NCBI GenBank assembly: GCA_900759105.1
Contig: CAAETY010000009.1
Span: 1-20,985, forward strand
Length of the DNA stretch: 20,985 nucleotides
Source of the DNA: Peptococcaceae bacterium
GTDB taxonomy: Bacteria; Bacillota; Peptococcia; Peptococcales; Peptococcaceae
Direction: 5' to 3'
Below are positions 15,565 through 20,985 of this stretch, one piece after another. Below the pieces are notes generated by a model, which ran no database searches, was not told the origin of the DNA, and worked only from the letters and a program-made list of their open reading frames with translations. Each line of letters opens with the position of its first letter. The stretch's first letter is position 1. Made by a program: the position numbers and the translations under genes.

Positions 15565-15960
15565 ATGCCCAACCAGAGCACCTTTGTCGCTGATTCCCCA
15601 GAGCCTATGTGTCACCAAATTATTAGCACATATCTTGATAACAGGTCTGTCACTGATACTGCAGCAAAATGCAAAACCAGCGCAGTCAAGGTTCGCAAAG
15701 TGCTTATCACCGAGGGACTGTGGTCCAGCCGGACAAGCATCGAAGTACAGCATTATTTGAATCTTGGTAGTGCGAATGACTATGACTATCACACGTTGGT
15801 GAAAGTGTCTCAAATGGCGGGCTTGTATGGCATTATCGGTTTTCACGAGGCTGGCGAGGGATATTTGCTGAGCTTCCCTGACAATAATAATACCCGAGCA
15901 CAAATACACGATTTTAAAGCACGACTGAAAGATTTGGAAAATAATATCTGGATGCACTAA
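15565..15960 (+). CDS. Small helix-turn-helix protein, function unknown
   Basis: A protein of 131 residues. Residues about 25-55 (LDNRSVTDTAAKCKTSAVKV, then RKVLITEGLW) read as a helix-turn-helix of the resolvase/sigma-4-like kind. The rest has no motif I can name, ending in a charged, probably helical stretch (RAQIHDFKARLKDLENN). ATG 15565 has GAGGTGA ahead of it, with a short 4-nt spacer. The gene is monocistronic, with its own consensus promoter and a strong terminator, so it is transcribed apart from the EPS operon and the transporter. It is probably a DNA-binding regulator; control of itself through the 10-bp repeat pair in its leader is a guess. It has no signal peptide or membrane segment. 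Confidence 0.7.
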   Translation: MPNQSTFVADSPEPMCHQIISTYLDNRSVTDTAAKCKTSAVKVRKVLITEGLWSSRTSIEVQHYLNLGSANDYDYHTLVKVSQMAGLYGIIGFHEAGEGYLLSFPDNNNTRAQIHDFKARLKDLENNIWMH

Positions 15961-15977
15961 TTTGGAATTGACAAACA

Positions 15978-16023
15978 AAAAACGTTGAATGCAATTTCAT
16001 TGAAATTGCGTTCAACGTTTTTA
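15978..16023. terminator. Strong bidirectional terminator between convergent genes
   Basis: A stem of about 19 bp (15979-15998 with 16002-16021, one T-G wobble) closes a 3-nt loop. It is preceded by an A run and followed by a T run, so it can stop transcription on both strands: the HTH gene from the left and the transporter ATPase gene, whose stop is at 16024, from the right. Confidence 0.9.
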
Positions 16024-16797
16024 CTATTTGCGCCTTGTGGGAAGAAAAGCTACGGCGAGATCTTGCGTGATGGGATTTGTGTAGATTTCGCTCTCTACGT
16101 CATAAATGGTGCGGATGGTCTCCTTGGTAATCAATTTGTTGGGCGCACCCTCTGCCACGATGCGCCCCTGCTTCATGGCATAGAGATAGTCGCAGTAGCG
16201 GGCGCTCAATTCGATATTGTGCAGTACACATAGGGTGGAAATGTTCAAATCTTTTACAAGATCCAACACTTCAAACTGAAATTTAATATCAAGGTGGTTG
16301 GTGGGTTCATCCAGAATCAGTAATTCCGGCTGCTGTACGATAGCGCGGGCCAAAATCACCCGCTGCTTTTCGCCGCCGGAAAGCGAGAGATAACTGCGCT
16401 GCCGCAAAGGGTATAGCTCGGTCTTGCGCAGCGTATCCTCCACCAACTTGTAGTCGGCTTCGGAATAGCCCTCCATCATCTTTTTGTGGGGCGAACGCCC
16501 CATAAGCACCATATCCTGCACGGAAAAATCAAAAGCAAGTTCATTGAACTGCCCTACAACGGCAATGTGTCGGGCAGCCTCTTTGGGGCTCATCTTAGTA
16601 ACATTTTGACCGTTCAGCAAAACCTCGCCGGAATCAATGGGGTTGACCCGGTAGATGGCTTTCGGCAAGGTGGATTTTCCGCAGCCGTTTGGCCCGATGA
16701 TGCCTACACTCTGCCGCTCGCCTACATGGAGGCTGACGCCGTTTACGATCTTGGCTTTGCCCAGCGTCACATGGACATCTTTTACAGCAAGCTCCAA
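16024..16797 (-). CDS. Iron/siderophore-type ABC transporter ATPase (FecE/FepC-like)
   Basis: The cytosolic ATP-hydrolysing subunit driving uptake of a ferric complex, haem or cobalamin-like substrate. Seen: Walker A GPNGCGKST (about 35-43 from the chosen start), Q-loop VVGQFNE, signature LSGGEKQRV, Walker B LLILDEPTNHLD and H-loop CVLHNIELSARYCD. Pro follows Walker A (STLPKAI) where Leu is usual, a mild oddity. The start is taken as TTG at 16797: GGAGGT lies seven bases before it, inside the end of the permease gene, one base past whose stop the ATPase begins. A TTG five codons earlier is less likely. The length (257) is normal. The gene is GC-richer than the EPS genes and convergent with the HTH gene. 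The substrate is not decided by sequence. Confidence 0.9.
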   Translation of the reverse strand: MELAVKDVHVTLGKAKIVNGVSLHVGERQSVGIIGPNGCGKSTLPKAIYRVNPIDSGEVLLNGQNVTKMSPKEAARHIAVVGQFNELAFDFSVQDMVLMGRSPHKKMMEGYSEADYKLVEDTLRKTELYPLRQRSYLSLSGGEKQRVILARAIVQQPELLILDEPTNHLDIKFQFEVLDLVKDLNISTLCVLHNIELSARYCDYLYAMKQGRIVAEGAPNKLITKETIRTIYDVESEIYTNPITQDLAVAFLPTRRK

Positions 16798-16798
16798 C

Positions 16799-17860
16799 TT
16801 ATTTACCTCCAAAGCCGTAATCTTTTTTCAGCAGCATATATAGGAACACCGGCGCACCAAGCGCAGCAGTGATAATACCCACCGGCACTTCGGAACCGCT
16901 GACCAGCGACCGGGAGAGCAGGTCGGTGAGCACCATAAAAATGCCGCCGAACAGGATGGTGTAGGGAGTCAGTACACGATGGTTGGCACCAAAGATTGCT
17001 CTGGAAATGTGGGGGATCACCAAGCCGACAAAGCCGATCATGCCGCAGCCGGAGACCAGAATACCGGTGATCAGGCTGGCAATAATCAGATAGACTCTAC
17101 GCCAGAAAGTAAGGTTGATGCCCAGCGTGGTGGCGGCTTCTTCGCCCATCAGCATCAGATTCAAGGTGTTGCTTTGGGTCAGGAAAAACAGGGCGGTCAA
17201 CGCCACAATCACCAAAATAGCCGGCACTTTTGACCATGTGGCAGAAGCCGTGCTGCCCATGATCCAGAAAGTAATGTTCTGCAATGCCTGTGCATTGTTG
17301 GCAAAGTAGATCATGATATTGGAAAAAGCCGAAAACATCGAGTTTATGACCGTACCGGACAGCACCAGCTTGGCACCCGTGGCATGACCGCCGATATTGG
17401 CAAAAAACAATACCAGAAAAGAAGCAAGCAGCGCCCCGGCAAAAGCGCAGACCGATACGCTTGCCTGCCCGATAAGCGGCAGGGTGCCGACACCAACCAT
17501 CAGTGCAAAAGTAGCGCCCAGTGTTGCACCTGACGAAATACCCAGAATATAGGGGTCAGCCAGAGGGTTTTCCACAGCGGCCTGCATGACAATGCCGCAC
17601 AGCGAAAGGCCGATGCCCACGGCAGCAGCAATCAGTGCGCGCGGAAAGCGAATCATCCACACAACATTGAAATAGGCAGAAGGGATCTCTGCATAACCTG
17701 CTAATTTTACATGAAAAAGACGCTCCATCAGAATTTTGAAGGTATCCGAAAGCGGTATCTCAACCTGCCCGGTGGATGCCGAAAGCAGAATGCTAAGTAC
17801 CAGCAATGCAAGCAAAGCTGGAATATAAATCAGTTTTTTGGTTTCCGTTTTTTTCTTCAA
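16799..17860 (-). CDS. FecCD-family ABC transporter permease
   Basis: The membrane subunit of the same importer, about ten helices. After the first helix (KKLIYIPALLALLVLSILLS) come RFPRALIAAAVGIGLSLCGI, NPLADPYILGISSGATLGA (the family signature), GEEAATTLGINL (the coupling-helix region that contacts the ATPase), and GFVGLVIPHISRAIFG, all standard for FecCD/BtuC permeases. TTG at 17860 is the best start: a near-perfect GGAGGTG lies 12 bases before it, the protein then begins MKKKTETKK, and the length becomes 353. The longer frame from a TTG at 17902 has no ribosome site. Transcription is divergent from the receptor gene, and the ATPase gene follows one base after its stop. Confidence 0.9.
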   Translation of the reverse strand: MKKKTETKKLIYIPALLALLVLSILLSASTGQVEIPLSDTFKILMERLFHVKLAGYAEIPSAYFNVVWMIRFPRALIAAAVGIGLSLCGIVMQAAVENPLADPYILGISSGATLGATFALMVGVGTLPLIGQASVSVCAFAGALLASFLVLFFANIGGHATGAKLVLSGTVINSMFSAFSNIMIYFANNAQALQNITFWIMGSTASATWSKVPAILVIVALTALFFLTQSNTLNLMLMGEEAATTLGINLTFWRRVYLIIASLITGILVSGCGMIGFVGLVIPHISRAIFGANHRVLTPYTILFGGIFMVLTDLLSRSLVSGSEVPVGIITAALGAPVFLYMLLKKDYGFGGK

Positions 17861-17868
17861 TTTTCCGG

Positions 17869-17897
17869 TTGACACCTCCGCGAAAGTATGGTATAGT
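17869..17897 (+). promoter_or_regulatory. Consensus promoter of the receptor lipoprotein gene
   Basis: TTGACA (17869-17874) and TATAGT (17892-17897) are separated by 17 bp on the plus strand. The -35 overlaps the ribosome site of the divergent permease gene. The predicted start near 17904 leaves a leader of about 125 nt before the lipoprotein start. Confidence 0.75.
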
Positions 17898-17912
17898 AAC
17901 AAACCGTGACGA

Positions 17913-17926
17913 TTAGTTAAAACTAA
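17913..17926. promoter_or_regulatory. Palindromic operator between divergent transporter promoters
   Basis: The perfect palindrome TTAGTT-AA-AACTAA lies just downstream of the plus-strand start and over the predicted minus-strand start (-10 TATAAT at 17932-17937). It has the style of metal-repressor boxes of the DtxR/IdeR/MntR group (TTAG ... CTAA ends). The regulator is not in the window and its identity is inferred. Confidence 0.6.
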
Positions 17927-17931
17927 CCGAG

Positions 17932-17960
17932 ATTATAGCATACTTCCCGCAAAATGAAAA
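17932..17960 (-). promoter_or_regulatory. Promoter of the permease-ATPase operon
   Basis: On the minus strand the -10 TATAAT (17932-17937) is preceded by TTTTCA (17955-17960) at 17 bp. The -10 is perfect and the -35 matches 4 of 6 bases. The predicted start lies at about 17925, inside the palindrome. Confidence 0.6.
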
Positions 17961-18027
17961 TAGTTTTTTGCAGGAAAATTCTTACAATCATGTTACGAAA
18001 GCCTGAATAATGGGAAAGGAAATGTAT

Positions 18028-19080
18028 ATGAAATTCAAAAACATGATGACGGCAGGCACCTGCTTGGTACTGAGTGCCGCGCTGCTGGCCGGATGCGGTG
18101 CTTCTGCATCCGAATCGGCATCTTCCGAGGCGGTCGCCCCCGAAGAAACAGCTTCGCCGGAAGCGGCAGAGGACAGCTATTACCCTGTCAGCGTTGATAC
18201 CTACACTGTTTCGTCTGACGGCGCAACATGGACCCCCGTTACCACAGAATACACGGCAGAGCCCCAGCGCGTGGTGGCTAACAACCAAGGCACTGCCAAT
18301 CTACTGATTCGCTTGGGTCTCGCCGATAAGTTGGTTGGCGTGGCCGCAGTCTATGGCCCTGCCCCGGAGGATGTGGCTGAGCAGTTCAATGCTGTGCCCG
18401 TCATTACAGAGGGCTACGCCTCCAAAGAGGCTGTGCTGGGAGTAGATCCGGATTTTGTTGCTGGCCGCGGCGACCTGTTTGTGGATGGTGACTACGGTGT
18501 AGGCACCACGGAAGAACTGGCCTCGGCAGGTATTGCCAGCTATATTACCCATGTAGGCGAGACCGGCGCTAACTTCCAGTCTTTCCTGACCGACATCGAC
18601 AACTTAGGCGTAATTTTCAATGTGCAGGACAAGGCTGCCGAGCTGAAAGCCTACTATCAGGATTATGTGGCAGCACTCCAGAGTGATGAGCGCTGGGCAG
18701 GCAAGACCACCAAGATGGCTGAGGTTTCTTGGATCGAGGACGGTATGCCGGTCTTTGGCTCGGCTGCTACGGAAAGTTTGCAGAACGAAGCCTTTGCGAT
18801 GATTGGTCTGGACAACATCAACGAGGACTGCGATGGTTCGCAGGTCAGCATTGAAACGATCATTGCAGAAGATCCCGAAGTCATCGTTCTGTTTGACTAT
18901 GAGGGTGGCCCGGACATGGATGAAATGATCCAGTCGCTGTATGATAATGCGGCATTACAGGACATCAGCGCGATCAAGAACAAGAAGGTCATTTCGCTGG
19001 ACTTTAATGCTATTTACGGCGGCAGCGGCGACCTCTATACGGCAATGAGTGACCTCGCCGATGAATTTTACGGTGCTTGA
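18028..19080 (+). CDS. Metal/siderophore ABC transporter substrate-binding lipoprotein (TroA-like fold)
   Basis: The extracellular receptor that delivers substrate to the FecCD permease. From ATG 18028 (350 residues) there is a lipoprotein signal peptide, MKFKNMMTAGTCLVLSAALL then AGCGAS, with a lipobox LLAGC giving Cys23. A Ser/Glu/Pro-rich tether runs to about 55. The two-lobed fold starts at PQRVVANNQGTANLLIRLGL, with LGVDPDFVAGRGD and EELASAGIASY in the first lobe. DPEVIVLFDYEGGP and NKKVISLDF lie in the second lobe. AAAGGA at 18015-18020 points to ATG 18028 instead of the upstream in-frame ATGs at 18010 and 18022. It is divergent from the permease gene and has its own terminator. Ferric-complex, haem or cobalamin are all possible ligands; no discriminating residue is seen. 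Confidence 0.9.
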   Translation: MKFKNMMTAGTCLVLSAALLAGCGASASESASSEAVAPEETASPEAAEDSYYPVSVDTYTVSSDGATWTPVTTEYTAEPQRVVANNQGTANLLIRLGLADKLVGVAAVYGPAPEDVAEQFNAVPVITEGYASKEAVLGVDPDFVAGRGDLFVDGDYGVGTTEELASAGIASYITHVGETGANFQSFLTDIDNLGVIFNVQDKAAELKAYYQDYVAALQSDERWAGKTTKMAEVSWIEDGMPVFGSAATESLQNEAFAMIGLDNINEDCDGSQVSIETIIAEDPEVIVLFDYEGGPDMDEMIQSLYDNAALQDISAIKNKKVISLDFNAIYGGSGDLYTAMSDLADEFYGA

Positions 19081-19127
19081 ACAGAAGGCTAAATCCCTGT
19101 AAATAGTAAAACATAAAGAACTAACGT

Positions 19128-19153
19128 CTATCGTTAATGAAAAGCAACGATAG
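19128..19153 (+). repeat. Inverted repeat downstream of the receptor gene
   Basis: CTATCGTT (19128-19135) and AACGATAG (19146-19153) can form an 8-bp stem with a 10-nt loop. An alternative stem, TAACG with CGTTA (19122-19126 with 19132-19136), uses the same bases. No U tract follows. Meaning unknown. Confidence 0.5.
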
Positions 19154-19159
19154 CAGTAA

Positions 19160-19199
19160 AGCGCCGCTTCCACGAGTCTGTGGAGGCGGCGCTCTTTTA
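19160..19199 (+). terminator. Rho-independent terminator of the receptor gene
   Basis: A GC-rich 14-bp stem (19160-19173 with 19180-19193, one T-G pair) closes a 6-nt loop and is followed by CTTTTACTT. It ends the lipoprotein transcript and may also limit read-through from the convergent hipA-like gene. Confidence 0.9.
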
Positions 19200-19274
19200 C
19201 TTGATACCATATTTTGTTTGGATATTACGATTCACCTTGAAATATGGGAAACTATTTCATATCGGAAAACTAAG

Positions 19275-20399
19275 TTATGCAGATTCCAGCAAATATCTTG
19301 CTTTCTCTTGGATAGAGCTTTCCAGCATTTTAACGCGTTCATCACTGAGATTGTAGCGGCCATGCTTTTTAAGCCTGAAAGTGAGCAAATGTCGTAGTTC
19401 CTGCTTTTGTTTTTGTCCAATAACATGAAGAGCAACCTCATCGAAGTTCGCATACAGGGCAGGAGCTAATGTTTTTTCCTGTTCTGAGAGATTGCTTAAA
19501 TCATTGTCCATAACATAGCAATACAAGGACAGTCCATTGTCAAAGACGGGTGCTGGTCTCAACAACTGATTCGTATGGTTATCGACCAAGAAGCCGAAGT
19601 TGCCGAGGTGACGGTCTGTATTGCGAATGATGGCGTCCAGAACCAGCATATCTGCCAAGTTGTTTTTCCAGCCGTGGTCATCATACCAATCAATGATTTT
19701 AGAAATTTTGGAAGTATTGATAAGTGTGGATGCCGGGACAAATGAAACATCTTTGCTAGTAAACAGTTCGCAGGTGGAGCAAAGCTGCCCCATCCATTTT
19801 GAAAGACCATAGGTGACATGAGATATGCCCATTGCCTCTGCCACCTGTGCGGCATAGAACTCAGAATAGGGTTCCTTACCTGTATGGGCTAAGCCGCTCG
19901 TTCCGCCTTTATAGAGCAGGACCTTACCTTCCTTCCTGCGCCACGCTTTAGGCAGCATACCATTTGTAGTAAATTCAGGAGAAGAACGGAATTTGGATAC
20001 CGGAGAACTACCATAGCCAGTAAATGCAATCTGAGAAAGCACTTGGCTAAAACGATTATCGAAGAGATTTACTTCTGCAAAGGCCTTTTGGTCATCCGGA
20101 TGTGTAACCCAATAGCAATCTGTCAGAGAAAGTCCTTTACAGATTTGCAGGATACCGATAAAGTCGTTTTCACTCAAACCATTCTTTGATAAGAAATTTT
20201 GTGCATACGCACGGTTTGCCGGAATCGTCCGATGTCGTAACCAGCGTGTGAGCGATTCGCTGGTAGGTGACATACCAAGAGGAAGCCGTTCTGTCTTATC
20301 TTTATTTATTGTAGTGATAGAAATATCCATGCCATCCATGGTACGCTTAGCCGAAAAATTAAGCAGAACATCATCAAATTGTTTCAGTACAAAATTCAT
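19275..20399 (-). CDS. HipA-like kinase-fold protein, orphan
   Basis: A protein of 374 residues with a HipA-type kinase domain. Seen: VLLYKGGTSGLAHTGKEPYS (the nucleotide-loop region with a candidate ATP-binding Lys), the catalytic loop LDAIIRNTDRHLGNFGF with Asp262 and Asn267, and the metal-binding APVFDNGLSL with Asp287. The key kinase residues are therefore kept. The N-terminal third (SESLTRWLRHRTIPANRAYA ... TDCYWVTHPDD) is a conserved lead-in of clostridial HipA-domain proteins and differs from the HipA N-domain of E. coli. No HipB-like antitoxin gene is adjacent, so a classical hipBA toxin-antitoxin pair is not supported. AGGAGG lies ahead of ATG 20399, and a near-consensus promoter is close upstream. 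Phosphorylation of a protein target is inferred from the family; target unknown. Confidence 0.85.
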   Translation of the reverse strand: MNFVLKQFDDVLLNFSAKRTMDGMDISITTINKDKTERLPLGMSPTSESLTRWLRHRTIPANRAYAQNFLSKNGLSENDFIGILQICKGLSLTDCYWVTHPDDQKAFAEVNLFDNRFSQVLSQIAFTGYGSSPVSKFRSSPEFTTNGMLPKAWRRKEGKVLLYKGGTSGLAHTGKEPYSEFYAAQVAEAMGISHVTYGLSKWMGQLCSTCELFTSKDVSFVPASTLINTSKISKIIDWYDDHGWKNNLADMLVLDAIIRNTDRHLGNFGFLVDNHTNQLLRPAPVFDNGLSLYCYVMDNDLSNLSEQEKTLAPALYANFDEVALHVIGQKQKQELRHLLTFRLKKHGRYNLSDERVKMLESSIQEKARYLLESA

Positions 20400-20434
20400 G
20401 AGGCTTCCTCCTTTCGTGAATAATTTATAGGAAT

Positions 20435-20463
20435 ATTATAGCATACAGCGCTATTTTTCTCAA
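20435..20463 (-). promoter_or_regulatory. Promoter of the hipA-like gene
   Basis: On the minus strand TTGAGA (20458-20463) and TATAAT (20435-20440) are separated by 17 bp, with an extended -10 TGC in front. The predicted start is about 30 bases from the ATG. Confidence 0.8.
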
Positions 20464-20477
20464 CATTTTATTTCTTA

Positions 20478-20606
20478 TAGTTGTCACCGCCTAGTTGTCA
20501 CCGCCACAAAGTACATAGCGTTTGTTCAGGGCAGGCGCCTTTTTATATTTGCGATATAGTTGTGGATTCCCCGATTCGTTGAGGTTCCTTATTACGATAT
20601 AGTTGT
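20478..20606. repeat. Iterated TAGTTGT-containing direct repeats
   Basis: TAGTTGTCACCGCC occurs twice in perfect tandem (20478-20491, 20492-20505). A second pair of 17-mers, CGATATAGTTGTGGATT (20552-20568) and its 16/17 copy (20595-20611), shares the TAGTTGT core. Together there are four cores within 130 bp. All lie upstream of the hipA-like promoter, in DNA without a clear gene. Confidence 0.7.
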
Positions 20607-20611
20607 AGATT

Positions 20612-20761
20612 TTGAGCAGCTGTACCATTGTGCATTTTCTCATATTTAAGATCTTGAAGGATGTGGCCGAGCTGGAGAGCGCAAAACAAGAAGGCCTTGT
20701 AGTAGAACGAGCCTACAAAGCCTTGCGCAGAAGCTATGACACAAAAATTGATCAGGAATAG
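20612..20761 (+). pseudogene. Possible coding remnant, unknown family
   Basis: A short plus-strand frame ends ILKDVAELESAKQEGL, then RAYKALRRSYDTKIDQE and TAG at 20759-20761. The charged, helix-like composition and GC-rich codons look like the C-terminal end of a real protein, but there is no good start or ribosome site (TTG 20612 and GTG 20630 are possible). The frame is closed by a stop just upstream, inside the repeat region. Probably the tail of a disrupted mobile-element gene; the family is not recognised. Confidence 0.3.
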
Positions 20762-20898
20762 GCACTGCCGTCGAGACTTCGGGTGCAACGGCAGGTATTG
20801 GGCAGGGGGGGATATGTTCACCCGGAGTGACCCCTTCCCGGATGAAAAGGCAGCGGGAAATTTTTGGGCGCATTTGTCCCCGAAACTTTTGCATGCCT

Positions 20899-20985
20899 CT
20901 AAAAAGCCAGTGCATCCTCGATTACATCGTTCAGCTGGCGCGGGTCAAGCTGGCCTGCGGTACAGCGGTCAGCCAGGTCGGCGGC
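20899..20985 (-). CDS. 3' end of an ORF entering from the right edge (partial)
   Basis: Reading from the right edge on the minus strand, the frame gives AADLADRCTAGQLDPRQLND and VIEDALAF, then TAG at 20899-20901. It looks like an amphipathic protein C-terminus, but only 28 residues are visible and no family is recognised. A plus-strand frame from ATG 20893 is also open to the edge and cannot be excluded, though it has no ribosome site. Between 20762 and 20898 I see only a 7-bp inverted repeat (CTGCCGT with ACGGCAG, near 20764-20794) and no gene. Confidence 0.35.
   Translation of the reverse strand, partial: AADLADRCTAGQLDPRQLNDVIEDALAF

Noticed and set aside
15985..16233. Plus-strand frames across the transporter genes, such as 15985-16233 and 16486-16872.
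   Set aside because: They are antisense shadows of well-supported ATPase and permease genes.
19275..20399. A classical hipBA toxin-antitoxin operon.
   Set aside because: No HipB-like HTH gene lies upstream of the kinase; the promoter and ribosome site are immediately adjacent to its start.
20478..20611. The repeat cluster as a CRISPR array.
   Set aside because: Units differ in length and spacing, there are only two copies of each type, and no cas genes are present.
20646..20915. Minus-strand frames at 20543-20821 and 20646-20915.
   Set aside because: Low-complexity or Pro-rich translations with no motif or ribosome site, opposite a more protein-like plus-strand tail.

Overview
The window looks like chromosomal accessory DNA from a low-to-mid GC gut Firmicute (Clostridia, probably Oscillospiraceae-like). 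This rests on strong AGGAGG-type ribosome binding sites, sigma-A-type promoters, an exopolysaccharide (EPS) operon, a FecCD-type metal/siderophore transporter, and relics of phage and insertion-sequence genes. The assignment is inference from gene style; no rRNA, tRNA or housekeeping marker is present.

Layout. (1) 1-575 is a mobile-DNA graveyard. The N-terminal part of a phage-type SNF2 helicase breaks off at about 370 and continues into the frameshifted 3' end of an IS66-family transposase gene, followed by its terminator and a probable IS right end. (2) 576-1372 has no credible gene. It starts with a good promoter just outside the IS end and then holds about 760 nt rich in hairpins, read here as a long structured leader of the EPS operon. 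(3) 1373-15400 is one co-oriented 12-gene EPS operon. It encodes the initiating sugar-phosphate transferase, a GT2, a GT4 (rearranged), a NodB-type deacetylase, another GT4, a Wzx flippase, a Wzy polymerase, four enzymes for UDP-2,3-diacetamido-2,3-dideoxy-glucuronic acid (WbpA, WbpB, WbpD, WbpE order), and two membrane proteins that look like the C-terminal and N-terminal halves of one family (probably DUF6077). The Wzx/Wzy logic is complete, but no Wzz/CpsCD chain-length or tyrosine-kinase genes are in the window. (4) 15401-16022 holds a hairpin, a monocistronic helix-turn-helix gene with its own consensus promoter and repeat pair, and a strong bidirectional terminator. (5) 16024-19199 is a GC-richer, divergently transcribed iron/siderophore-type ABC transporter: ATPase and permease on the minus strand, lipoprotein receptor on the plus strand. 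A 14-bp palindrome sits between the two promoters. (6) 19275-20463 is a lone HipA-like kinase gene on the minus strand with its own promoter. (7) 20464-20985 holds iterated TAGTTGT repeats, a possible coding remnant and the 3' end of a minus-strand ORF.

How the parts work together. The EPS genes form a Wzx/Wzy-dependent pathway. A lipid-linked repeat unit is started by the polyprenyl glycosylphosphotransferase and extended by glycosyltransferases that may use the diacetamido-uronic acid made by the Wbp enzymes. It may be N-deacetylated, flipped and polymerised. The transporter imports a ferric or similar metal complex and appears to be controlled by one shared operator. Several genes show truncation, insertion or reordered halves, as expected for a fast-evolving polysaccharide locus flanked by mobile-element debris.
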